Positions 1-10,659 of a stretch of 64,000 bases of DNA are shown piece after piece. This DNA is from Zygnema cylindricum. Its lineage: Eukaryota > Streptophyta > Zygnematophyceae > Zygnematales > Zygnemataceae. How positions within the stretch are numbered: position 1 is the first letter of the stretch; each line of letters begins with the position of its first letter. The DNA is taken from NCBI GenBank assembly GCA_037447655.1, contig JBBHKE010003094.1:114767-178766 (forward strand), read 5' to 3'. A program made the position numbers and the translations under genes. The notes under the pieces were generated by a model. It made no database searches. It was not told the origin of the DNA and saw nothing but the letters and a program-made list of their open reading frames with translations.

Positions 1-363
1 TTCAGTGATTCTTTTTGCTGCGGACTACTTGACCATTTTCAGTGATTCTTTTTGCTGCGGACTCACGAGAGTCCAGGATACACAATGGTGTAGTCGGTCA
101 GAGTTTTTCTCTGCCAGGGTGGCTGCATTTCTAAGGGAAAGTCAAAGTGGGTGAATGTATCCAAATCTCAAATTCAAACTTTGCATTCTGTGGTGGAACT
201 GAGCACACAGAAAGTGTTATTTCACAGGGGAGAATATATATTGGGGTTCTGACTGTCAAGGGGTTATTCATTTGGGTTTATATCGACTTGGAGTCGGCAC
301 TATCTAGATTAGCTTCTTTTGGATGTGCTTACTCTGAGGGCCAATAGAGGTCTCAGAGTTTCA
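1..363 (+). mobile_element. 3' part of a Copia-type LTR, left-truncated by the window
   Basis: This stretch is colinear with the last ~250-350 bp of the LTRs at 44.6-45.7 and 50.0-51.1 kb. Shared blocks include GATTCTTTTTGCT, GGTCAGAGTTT, CAGGGTGGC and the terminal GAGGTCTCAGAGTTTCA. It is clearly diverged from those LTRs, so it belongs to a related family or an older copy. The end at TTTCA is sharp, because the next base starts sequence homologous to the Helitron helicase. A 36-bp direct repeat occurs at 1-36 and 37-72. It could be a solo LTR or the 3' LTR of an element lying to the left. Confidence 0.7.
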
Positions 364-2149
364 CACAGCTCATGAGTCGCGTATAATGAGAATCTTCAAC
401 GTGAAGAAGAATACGAGACATTATTGGACATCGAACAATTCCTACGTGGGGGTGGTAAATCACTCATGGATTATCCTACTCTACCTCTATTATCACACTA
501 TCTAGAGCTACTCATTTGCCAAACACAAAAACGAAATCCATTAATAGATGCTGAAAAATCCTATAACGTTGAAGACATGATACGAGTGTTATCTTCAGTC
601 TTCACACTCAATGTGGAACAGAAAAAAATCATATGATGTAATTAAAAATGCAGTACAAGATGTTTCGAAGGCCCAAACTTGCTACTTTCTTGATGGACTA
701 GGAGGAAGAGGCAAGTCATTCGTCATAGAGAAGATTTTGGCAAAAGTGCGTACTGACGGCAAAATAGCTATCGCTGTTGCTGCGAGTGGTATAGTAGCAT
801 TGTTATTGATAGGAGGAAAGACAACGCACTCAAGGCTTAAGCTTACGTTAGATATAGATGCACAATCTACATGTAATATCTCTTCTCAATCAGATCTTGC
901 AGAGCTATTGCGTCAAACCTCTCTAATCATTCGGGATGAAGTTTCTATGTCCTATCGACATCTACTTGAGGCAGTGGATAGAACATTGCAAGATTTACTA
1001 GAAAATTCGAAATCATTTGGGAATGTGGTGTTTTTGATAGCGGGCGACTTTCGTTAATGCCTCCTGGTTATTGAAAAAGCCACAGATGCTCAAATCATCG
1101 CAGCATGCGTGAAAAACAGCCCCCTATGGCAAAAGTTCAAACAACTTCGTTTAAAAATCAATATGCGGGTTCGCACGGCTCAAGATGACATTACCGCCTC
1201 AACACTCCAAGAATTTGCCGACTTTTTGCTTCAGGTTGGGGAGGGGCGGCACGTACCACACTCACAATTATCATCAGAGTACATTAAGCTCCTAAAAGAT
1301 ATTGTTCTACATAGAACCAATGACACGAATACAAACTTGGAGAACCTCATTCAATGCACTTTTCCAAATGTAACAACGCAGTACATTCGCGATGCATACT
1401 TCTCAGATCGTGCTATACTATCTCCTCGCAATGTGGATGTTAACATCGTCAACAACTTGGTGATGAGAAAAATACCAGAACAAGAGCATGAATACATTTC
1501 TGTGGACTCAGTGGAAATCGAAGAACCTGATCAACAATTATTGTTGCCACAAGAGTTCTTCAACTCCTTAACGATCAGTGGCATCCCACCGCACAACCTC
1601 AAACTAAAAACATGTATATCGATTATTCTCCTGACCTCATTATAAGACAGTAATTTAAGTCTCTATATATCGATATGAAAATTTATATAATCGATTATTC
1701 ACAATCCATTATGCTTATGTTTAAATCAAGATTAACTTAAATAACATAGTTATATCTTAAATACATTATATAACATAAAATCAAATTAATGCAAGCTCAT
1801 GTGGTTATTTATCTTTTGAAACATCGGTAAAAATATGCGCAATTTGTAATTTCGATAATAAAAATCATATTAACAGAAAATGTATAATCAGATATCGAAT
1901 ACATGTTAATAAACGTTTATCTATTTGAAACTGGTACACCTATCATTCTACTGCGTAATATCAATGGTGAAAATGGATTTTGTAATGGAACCAAACTCCG
2001 AGTGGTGGGTCTTTCCAAAAATTGCATACACGCAAGAATACTCACTGGTGTTGCACGAAACACCGAAATTTTTATTCCACGTATACCGATGATCAACAAC
2101 GAAAAAAATTTGCCATTCCAAATCAAACGACGACAATTTCCAGTACAAG
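364..2149 (+). pseudogene. Helitron Pif1-type helicase fragment, plus-strand copy
   Basis: The broken reading frames 424-636, 611-1057, 1109-1645 and 1903-2149 match, in order, the minus-strand helicase at 2.6-4.35 kb. A Walker A region (GLGGRGKSF near 702-728) has Arg where the family and the sister copy have Thr (GGTGKS). A Walker B-like IRDEVSMSYRH follows, then LLRNINGENGFCNGTKLRVV, typical of Helitron helicases. Stops and frameshifts separate the pieces (for example a stop after AGDFR at about 1055). Homology starts directly after the LTR end and stops abruptly at about 2149, before the conserved C-terminal QSVFAHGQLYVALSR segment seen in the other copy. It cannot encode a working helicase. 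Confidence 0.85.
1605..1905 (+). other. AT-rich insert splitting the helicase, shared with the sister copy
   Basis: Between the residues equivalent to LKLK and TGTPIILLRN, where related helicases are continuous, about 300 bp of AT-rich non-coding sequence is present. The same insert sits at the same place in the minus-strand copy (about 2805-3110). The edges resemble short inverted repeats, ACATGTATATCGAT and ATCGAATACATGT. It could be an intron or an old MITE carried by the common ancestor of both copies. No clean GT-AG pair restores a family-like protein, so I leave it open. Confidence 0.5.
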
Positions 2150-2157
2150 ACAAAAAT

Positions 2158-2172
2158 GCCTGTTACACGGGC
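2158..2172 (-). other. Candidate Helitron 3'-terminal hairpin
   Basis: On the minus strand GCCCGTGTAACAGGC can fold with one mismatch and is followed by ATTTTTGT. Plant Helitrons usually carry a short GC-rich hairpin about 10 bases before a CTRR end. Here the next bases are CTTG rather than a clean CTRR, so the exact terminus is uncertain. Confidence 0.4.
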
Positions 2173-2273
2173 AAGGTTCGTGTTGTGTGCGTTTATGCTC
2201 GTTTTGAGTTTTAATATACTGATATTTGGGAACAACTGCAGGTGGGTCTTTTGATAAATTATACAAATGTAAT

Positions 2274-4818
2274 TTATATATGTGGGAAAAACAACCATAG
2301 GGTGTTTTGATTTACAGCACAAATATAGACAATTTTAAACCGAGAGAATGTCTCACGTGAGATGTCATTCTTGGTATACGTTCCGTTTTCATCCTCAAGT
2401 ATCGGTTCTTCAATCAACACTTTTACATTGGCGCGTGAAGTGACCCGGGACAATGCCACATATAGTTGTCCGTGTGCAAACACTGATTGGGGCAAATAAA
2501 GACCCAAGTGGTGTATAGATTGTCTTTGTGCTTTGTTGATTGTCATAGCAATTCCCACTTGTAATGGAAATTGTAGTCGTTTGATTTGGAATGGCAAAGT
2601 TTTTTCGTTGCTGATCATCGATATACGTGGAATAAAAATTTTGGTGTTTCGTGCAACACCAGTGAGTATTCTTGCGTGAATGCAATTTTTGGAAAGACCC
2701 ACCACTCGGAGTTTGGTTCCATTACAAAGTCCATTTTCACCATTGATATTACGCAGTAGAATGATAGGTGTACCAGTTTCAAATAGATAAACGTTAATTA
2801 ACATGTATTCGATATCTGATTATACATTTTCTGTTAATATGATTTTTATTATCGAAATTACAAATTGCGCATATTTTTACCGATGTTTCAAAAGATAAAT
2901 AACCACATGACTTGCATTAATTTGATTTATGTTAAAGAACGTGTATTTAATATATAATTATGTTATTTAAGATAGTTTTGATTTAATCATAGGCATAGTG
3001 GATTGTGGATAATTGATTATATTAATTTTTATATTGATATTTAGAGACTTAAAAAACTGTATGATAAATGAGGTTAGGAGAATAATTGATGTACATGTTT
3101 TTAGTTTTGAGGTTGTGCGGTGGGATGCCACTGATTGTTAAGGAGTTGAGGAATTCTTGTGGCAACAACAATTGTTGATTAGGTTCTTCGATCTCCACTG
3201 AGTCTACATAAATGTATTCATACTCTTGTTCAGGTATTTTCCTCATCACCAAGTCGTTGATGATGTTAACATCCACATTGCGAGGAGATAGTATAACACG
3301 ATATAAGAATTATGCATCGCGAATGTATTGCGTTGTTACGTTGGGAAAGGTGCATTGAATGAGGTTCCCCAAGTTTGTATTCGTGTCATTGCTTCTATGT
3401 AGCACTATATCTTTTGGGAGCTTTATGTATTCTGGTGCTAACTGTGGGTGTGGTTCGTGTCGCCCCTCCCCAACTTGAAGCAAGAAGTCGACGAATTCCT
3501 CAAGTGTTGAGGCAGCTATGTCATCTTGAGTTGTGCGAACACGCATATTTATTTTTAGACGAAGTAGTTTGAATTTTTGCCATAGGGGGGTGTTTTTTAC
3601 GATTGCTACGATGATTTGAGCATCTGTGATTTTTTGAAAAACTGGGAGGCATTGACGAAAGAGGCCCGCTATGAGAAACACTACATTCCCAAATAGTTTT
3701 TGATTTTTTCGTAAATCTTGCAATGTTTTATCCATTCCCTCAATTAGATGTCGATAAGACATAGAAACTTCATCACAAACGATTAGAAAAGTTTTACGCA
3801 ATAGCTCTGCAAGATCTGATTGAGAAAGATATTGCATGTAGATTAAGCGTATATATCTAATGGAAGCTTAAATCGAGAGTGCGTTGTCTTTCCTCCAGTC
3901 AATAACAATACTGCTATACCACTTGCAGCAACGACGATAGCTATTTTGCCGTTAGTACGCACTTTTGCCAAAATCTTCTCTATGACGAATGACTTTCCTG
4001 TTCCTCCTGGTCCATCAAGAAAGAAGCAAGTTTCGGCCTTTATAACAATCTTGTACTGCATTTGTAACTACGTCATATGCTTCTTTTTGTTCCACATTGA
4101 GTGTGGTGACTGAAGATAACACTCGTGTCATGTCTTCAAGGTTGTAGAATTTTTCGGCATCTATTAATGGATTTCGTTTTTGTGTTTCACAAATGAGTAG
4201 TTCTAGATAGTGTGACAATTGGGGTAGAGTAGGATAATCCATAAGTGATTTACCGCCCCCACGTAGGAATTGTTCGATGTCCAATAAAGTCTCATATTCT
4301 TCTTCTCGTTGAAGATTCTCATTATTATGCGACTCATGAGCTGTGTAATTCGCGCGATTTTTATATTGGATATCCTTAGAGATATCTTTGAAATGCTTTG
4401 CCCATAATGATTTTGCAGATTGAAGATTAGCGTAGAGGAGGATTGTGGCAAATAGGTGTCGGAATTGTTTTGACATTTGGAACGATACCGCTTCTTCTAT
4501 GCATTTTTCCCACTCTACATCATCATCGCAAAGTCCCATTGCACTTGCGGCTTCAGCAAATGTGGCATACTCGACAACTTCGATAGTACACAAATCTTTA
4601 TATGACAGTGGTCCTCGTCGATAACTAAGTAACAAACGCAGGTAATAACATTCCGGTTCAATAGGTGAGCAGGTAACAATTCTCACTATGACACTTTGAT
4701 TAACTCTTGCTCTTCTTCCAAATGTAATGTTTAGGGATTTCCGGATACAAAAGAAATCGTGCGGTCTCATCATTGGCACATAAGTCGAAGTAGCTTGTAA
4801 GTTTCGTAGACGAAGCAC
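2274..4818 (-). pseudogene. Pif1-family helicase domain of the Helitron
   Basis: Pif1-like helicases are SF1B DNA helicases; in Helitrons the domain is fused to Rep and is thought to unwind DNA during rolling-circle transposition. The pieces, in order, are: 4818-4015 (linker with YYLRLLLSYRRGPLSYKDL and EEYETLLDIEQFL), 4061-3843 (Walker A GPGGTGKSF), 3837-3310 (Walker B-like VCDEVSMSYRH), 3276-3049, and 2804-2274 (LLRNINGENGLCNGT, then INKAQRQSIHHLGLYLP and QLYVALSRVTS). Frameshifts at about 4040 and 3840, a stop near 3307 and the AT-rich insert at 2805-3110 break the frame. The motifs are well preserved, so decay is probably fairly recent. Confidence 0.85.
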
Positions 4819-5983
4819 GATTCAAAACTGCTGATGCATTTTCAGTTGCATGAAACGTAACCATTTGTTGATGAGGTAAATGCACGGGAAGCTTTTCTAC
4901 AGTGTGAGACTTTGCTTGTAAAGGGAACTCGAACAATCTCCAACATGATTCCGATGCGGATACGTATCGGGCATCTAAGTGTTGTTGAATTTCATCTTTG
5001 GGCTCGTTGTTCCCCAATAACACTGCAGCACGATCATGCCCTTTGTAAACATACTTGTACAAATATTTGACCGATGCTACTGTGGAGCAAACTTCGACAT
5101 TAATGTGACAGTTATATTTGTGCGAAAACCAAGGATTCTATGGAACGACAAATTGATTATCAAGAGTTTTCCCATTTTTTGTAATAACACGACCATTATT
5201 TCGTCTCCTGTACATAGGATATCCATTACCATCTTCTTTAGTCTCTTTACAAAATGCTTTTGGAAATCATTTTTTGCATTTACCCTCACGTAAACAACGC
5301 ACGTCACATGGACCATGCATCATACATGTTGTCACAGTTTTGTACAATTTTTTGTTCATGGGATCTGGAATCTCTGCTGAAGTGAACACGTCATATTCTG
5401 TGGGTGTTCGAGGTTTATCCTCATCAGCTAACATTAGGAGAAAATGTGCATGAGGCAAACCGCGTTTTTGAAACTCAATCACGTGAATTCTCGCCACCTG
5501 TACTCCTAACGCACCGTTCGAAATGTCTTGAAGTATAGCTTTCAACTTTAGTGAAAACACGCGCACAGTAATGTCAGGTCGGTTGGAGGCAATCTCTCTT
5601 GGTTGCAACGAATGTGCTATCTCTTTCCAATTAGGATTACATGTAACTGCTATAAATAAATCTGGCTTGCCGAGTGCGCGAACAATTGCCATGGCATTTT
5701 GGTATTGTTCCTGCATATATCTATCACCACCTGTGAAGCTTGGCGCTAAGATGATGTGTCGCCCTGTTCTTGAAAGCTCTTCGTTCCGGTGGTTTGCCAC
5801 GGCATTATTTGTTGCCGAAATGTTTGCGTGAATTTGTTGCCTCGCTTCCTTGCTTACGGCAGATTGGTCGCGTGGTATCAAATCCATTAATCCCCCGTAC
5901 AACTCTGCCGGCAAAGTACGTTGATTCTTGCGTGCTGGAACTAGAGTGGTTGTTGCTCCACTTTTGCATATTGGTCCACACAA
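4700..5983 (-). pseudogene. Helitron Rep (HUH-type endonuclease) domain
   Basis: The Rep domain nicks and joins single-stranded DNA at Helitron ends. Frame 5983-5267 has TLPAELYGGLMDLI, TCNPNWKEI and the metal-binding motif region FQKRGLPHAHFLL. After a frameshift near 5280, PYNPWFSHKYNCHINVE can be read, and then KYLYKYVYKGHDRA (about 5062-5020), which carries the paired tyrosines of the nicking motif. At least two frameshifts occur (about 5980 and 5280-5060). The fold-defining motifs are visible, but no continuous protein is possible. Confidence 0.85.
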
Positions 5984-7259
5984 TACTGTTGGAATAGGCG
6001 ATCTGCTTTGTGTATTAAACTATTTTCTCCTACACGCGTAAATAAGCCATAGGCTGCGTATGCTTTTGGGGATACACGTCTTCCATTTGTCATTATCAAA
6101 CCAAAATGCCACCCGAGTTCACCATATGGAAATAAAAGTGGGTATAGGAGTGGGTCATATAATGCATGTGACTCAAAGATGCGCATCATTCGATTGCCCC
6201 TTTTACATTTAAAATTATATCTCTTCCTTCAGTATTTTCTGTTGGGTTAACCAAAATTGCCGCCACTTCCTCTGCTTGTGGTCGATTATAACGACGTTGG
6301 TCTAAATTGTGAACACTATCTTTTAGAATTAAGCGTAATTGAGGGGCTTCATGGATTCGTTCTCCTGCTGAAATAAATTGTTGCGCTAAAGGGTTATGTT
6401 TCTTCATCATATTCTGAATAATTGTCACTACACCGTGGTCTAAACCATCCATAATACTCATTCGCCTGCTTACTTGCGTCTCCATTGATTTGTCAAATAC
6501 GTAGACTTGTGCAAATGCAGCTTGGTTTTCTTGGGGCAATAGTTGACCTATCCGATGACATATTGTTCCTTGAATACGGAAATTGAAAGGGCCATTATTT
6601 GCTCCAATGAATTGGTCATTAAGAGGGAGTGTTGTGGATGCACCAAGTGATGTAAACGAAAACACCATGTTGTATGAACGAATTTTACTTAAGAAATTAG
6701 CATTGTTATACAAAGTTAACAACTCCGAAAGAGGCGTTTCATATGAAGCAAGTTGTACTTTGCCAAGTACACAACAAACCCCTACGGTCTCTCGTGCCCA
6801 TTTTTGTGCGTTGCAATGAGTGCATATAACTTCCCTAAGCGGAAGTTTATGTCGTTCTGGACAGGTGTAATACTCATGATGTCCTAAAGCAATTTTAAGT
6901 ACCCCTGCACGTCGTCGTGTGATACGTTGACGTTGAAGGTCACCTTCAGTGCGTCTTCGAGTGTCACGTTGTTCTTTTGTCGGATTTTGTTGTTGTATGG
7001 TGTGTTGTCTAACTTCAGGCTCGTCGAAGGATTCGTGATTACACTCAGTGTTGTATTGATTAACATTAGCTTCTTGTCCAACAGCTTGTGTTCTTTCATC
7101 CTCGTCATGATGTTGAGCAAAATGTTCTTCAACAAAAATAGAATGCATTTCTTCGGTCCATACATCATTCTCCTTTAACCTTAAGTTCACCGTATGTTGC
7201 GCCTCTACGTCCTGGAGGTTTCTCCTTGCCACCTCACTTCCAGTATTATCTTTTAGCAC
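5941..7259 (-). pseudogene. Helitron-like N-terminal domain
   Basis: The frame 7259-6186 contains zinc-ligand-like CTHCNAQKW and CCVLGKV, then YNMVFSFTSLGAS, NFRIQGTICHRIGQLLP and AQVYVFDKSMETQ, all typical of the region upstream of plant Helitron Rep domains. The adjacent frame 6189-5941 continues with ALYDPLLYPLLFPYGE and LFQQYCVDQYAKVEQ, which normally lead straight into Rep. The frame changes at about 6187 and again at about 5980. The frame is open upstream of 7259 with further basic residues, so the true start is not at 7259. Confidence 0.8.
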
Positions 7260-7699
7260 GCGTTTTGCTCATTTTCTTTCACGATCTTTATGAAGTCGAT
7301 CCTCACGTTTTTCAGGGGTCTCTTGTGCTTGTTTTTTTGCACGTTCTTGACGTAACTGTTCATTGCGTTTATCACATGTTTCTTTCGTCGATTTGTGTCT
7401 TAGTGTATCCACATGTCCAATGTGGTAATTACGTATACTACTTTGCATCTACCCGATTTTTTTTTATTGCGTTTTATTTTACCGTTATTTTATTGTGAAA
7501 GCAAAAAAATATCTGTAATTTGTTTATGTTTAGATTGAATAATGTTAATTTACAGTTGGGATAATACACTTTACATATTTTCATGATAGCTTCTTAATTT
7601 AAACATTTTAATGCGTAAATTCATGATGAAATTGCTTTATGTGTTGAAATTGTGACTATAGCCTACATGGGAACAACAATCGCAACGTGGTTTTATGAA

Positions 7700-8026
7700 C
7701 TATACAAATGCACCTTTTTTTTGTTTTCTTTCCCGATCTTTAAATTGGCGTTGTTGTCGTTGTTCCGAGGTTTCTCGCGTGCGCTTAGTAGCTACTCGTT
7801 GTGCGTTGTTGCGTTGTGATTGTGTTGGTACACCATCATCTCGCCTTTGTTCTGCTACACGTTTAGCTCTTTTTCCTTCACGATCTTTACGCAGCCGTTC
7901 TTCGCATTGTTTTGCTGTATTTTGGGTCGAAGTAGGAGTGTGTGTAGTGATTGGTAGTCCATGTGGTGCATTAAACCCTGTGTCCATGCATAAAAGTACG
8001 ATCGGTACATTTCTTTTGATTCCCAC
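7700..8026 (-). pseudogene. Basic N-terminal segment of the Helitron protein
   Basis: A 108-codon frame is rich in Arg, Lys, Gln and Glu (for example KDREGKRAKRVAEQRRDD). Similar Arg-rich stretches recur on the minus strand at 7260-7400, so this looks like the tandemly basic N-terminus often seen in Helitron proteins. It is separated from the next domain by about 440 bp, part of it AT-rich non-coding DNA, so it is broken or an intron intervenes. Confidence 0.5.
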
Positions 8027-8029
8027 TAC

Positions 8030-9235
8030 TATGTCTCATATTATTTTTTATAAAGCTTTTATTTGCCACATGAACAAAAGGTACAATGACTATGTGTACG
8101 TAAAAAAAAACCAATTACGTTTCATTCATCTTTACTCATTTTCATTAGATTTTTCCAACTCAAACATATTATAATAAATTTTTAATTGGAAGAGTAAATC
8201 GGCATGCATATGTCCCACGCACACATTTTTATCAATTTTTTTTGCTTTAAGATATTTATTCTACCAACACATCGAAAGACTTAACTAAACAACCAATAAT
8301 CTCATTTCACGAAGTTCTTTAATAATACCTATACTATTTACATGGAACAATAACCATAAAGTGATTTTTTTAGCTCACCTGAACGATCTTCTATTTCTTC
8401 AGTTGTAGGTTCAAGCATCTATTGGGCGCAAATGCCACTCCTGAACATATTTCCAATTCCGAAAGGTAAAAACAATTGAAATAGGCGTACCAACGTCAAC
8501 ACATGATACACCATGGACCATAACATAATTGAATCAACAACTTGAAAACAGGAAACTCTCTTTCTATAATTAAACCTAGATTTCACTTGCGTATCATCAT
8601 ACATTTTGTGTGCTAACTAACTTTATCAGTTCATGTTCATCAAAAAAGCGCAATACTATAGATTACACACTTCATAACATGAACCATAATATTATTCAAT
8701 GCAACAACACAAACATATCACAAACTATTTCAAACACCGAAAGTGATATATCGTACGTTAATTAAATTCAAGTACGCTATTCATATCTACACATTTTGCA
8801 CCATTTTCATGAACAAACCACACTTTGAGATAGGAAATTCATTTTTTAAGAACCTCATACCAACACATCATTAATTGCCCCCGCTTTCAAACGGAAAAGC
8901 CGTTTTTTTGTAGTTACAGTTCTATTACGTTCATCATTATACAAATCAACTCACTTTGGTAATATTTTCTTTGAGCACCTGCAAGTTGAGACGTTAGTCG
9001 AGCCGAGATGGCACAACCGTTCCAAAGTTCGGTTTGTACTGTTTAGCCAATTACTTTTCACCTCTAATAAGCTTAAACTTGAATTCTACAGATGTGCAAA
9101 ATGAAGCAATGAAAAGTGTTTTTTTTACGGTACTGCAAGTAGTCGTTCGTAGATTGATAGTACATTTTGTTTCACAGTACTGCCTGTAGTCGTTCATAAA
9201 TATTGGCGGGCGACAACGTTACATTAAGCCAATGA
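8030..9235. other. AT-rich stretch, no gene seen
   Basis: There are only short frames without family-like features. It may include the unlocated 5' end of the Helitron. Nothing else was identified. Confidence 0.5.
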
Positions 9236-9880
9236 TACGTCGGTCCCTACTGCGGACGGTCGCACGGCAACGGTACATTGTAACAGGTATGGTAGTATGT
9301 ACTAGTGACGGGCGGCAGTGTAGAATTACGCCACCGGGCGGCATGTAGAATTATGACGGCCGGAGGCAGCGTAGAATTATGCCTGCAGGAGGGCGGCAGC
9401 GTACATTTCCGCCAGCGGTACAGCGGTCTGTACCGCTAACGCACGACAATGTTAGATTGCGGCAGCTGTACGGCGGTTTGTACCACTGAAGCACGGCAAT
9501 ATAAGATTCCGCCAGCGGTACAGCGGTCTTACTGCTGACGCACGGCAATGTTAGATTGCGCCAGCGGTACGGCAGTGTGTACTGCCGACGCACGGCACCA
9601 TAACATTGTGCCTGCGTACGGCAGTATGTACTGCCGACGCACGGCACCGTAACATTGTGCCTGCGGTACGGCAGTATGTACTGCCGACGCACGGCACCGT
9701 TACATTGTGCTGCGTACGGCAGTATGTACTGCCGACGCACGGCACCGTAACATTGTGCCTGCGGTACGGCAGTATGTACTGCCAACGCACGGTAACGTTA
9801 CGTCGTGCCAGCGGTACGGCGGTCTCTACTGCTGACGCACGGCAATATTTCATTACACCATCCGTACGGCCATCTGCACA
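9236..9880. repeat. GC-rich minisatellite, unit about 50 bp
   Basis: Around a dozen degenerate units lie in tandem, with the best-preserved units starting at about 9617, 9667, 9715 and 9765 (spacing 48-50 bp). Each good unit contains CGGCAGTATGTACTGCCG, a perfect 8-bp inverted repeat with a TG loop, followed by ACGCACGGCACCGTAAC. The outer units are more diverged. GC content is far above the surroundings. Open frames on both strands are a by-product of the repetition. Confidence 0.85.
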
Positions 9881-9950
9881 TTGACGGTTAGGAACGCAAT
9901 AAATAATATGGCAATCCGTACTGCGGACGAACAGAAAACGGACACACCCC

Positions 9951-9958
9951 CTATATAA
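9951..9958 (+). promoter_or_regulatory. TATA box downstream of the minisatellite
   Basis: CTATATAAGG lies about 70 bp after the minisatellite and is followed by a T/A-rich leader with no obvious ORF. This arrangement (repeated upstream block plus TATA) would fit an LTR U3 region or a stand-alone promoter. No LTR pair was found. Confidence 0.4.
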
Positions 9959-10454
9959 GGCTTTCCGGAAGGGCGTCTAAAAGACTCTTATTCATATTCT
10001 GATTATATACTGATACTGATAAAACACCATGATCAACACTATACAATAAATAATATTACCGAAAAGAATCCTCGATAAACCACATTATTTATTGTACGCT
10101 TCCTAGCTTAGTTCCCAAGATTTACGATAATATCTACAGTGTTCTTAATTATAAAAGCATTACTTGTTACTATTAATCATAAGTAATAATAGTGAAAATA
10201 ATTGATAACTAATCTTTTCTATTATTAATAATTAACCATTTTCGTTTTTGCGTCCTACTTTTGTTATCAGATTTAAACATCTCAGAAAAGCCACACTAAA
10301 TCTAGTTCCTGGTACCTCTTGTGATTTATTTCCCCCAGCAAAATTATAGTTGTTAGTTTTTTTCTCTACTTTTTCGTTTTACTTGTCACAAATACATAAA
10401 GTAGTGGGAGGATAAAAATAAAATAAAAAAGGCACATAAAAAAGTCTCAAAAAA

Positions 10455-10655
10455 ATATATATATATATATATACCAACCAAAAGATAACAAGAGAAAAAA
10501 AAAAAAAAAAAAAACACCAAAAAAAAAAAAAAAAAAAAAAAAATTTAACAAAAAAAAAAAAAAAAAAAGACAAATAAAAAAGTATAAAAAAAAAATAAAT
10601 AAAAAAATAAAAACCAACCAAAAAAAAACAAAAAAAAAAAAAAAAAAAAAACAGC
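10455..10655. repeat. A-rich low-complexity tract with a short (AT)n
   Basis: Long A runs are interrupted by C and T, preceded by (AT)n at 10457-10474. The apparent minus-strand frames rich in Phe are translations of the poly-T strand. Confidence 0.8.
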
Positions 10656-10659
10656 CCCA

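Larger units (their letters stand above)
2150..8026 (-). mobile_element. Degenerate autonomous-type Helitron
   Basis: The minus strand carries, from high to low coordinate, a basic N-terminal region (8026-7700), a Helitron N-terminal domain (about 7259-5941), a Rep domain with HUH-type features (about 5983-4700) and a Pif1 helicase (4818-2274). This is the standard RepHel order of plant Helitrons. The low-coordinate end is inferred at about 2150, where the plus-strand copy loses homology and a small hairpin lies at 2158-2172. The 5' end near or beyond 8.0 kb was not located. Many frameshifts and stops show that it is no longer autonomous. Confidence 0.85.
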
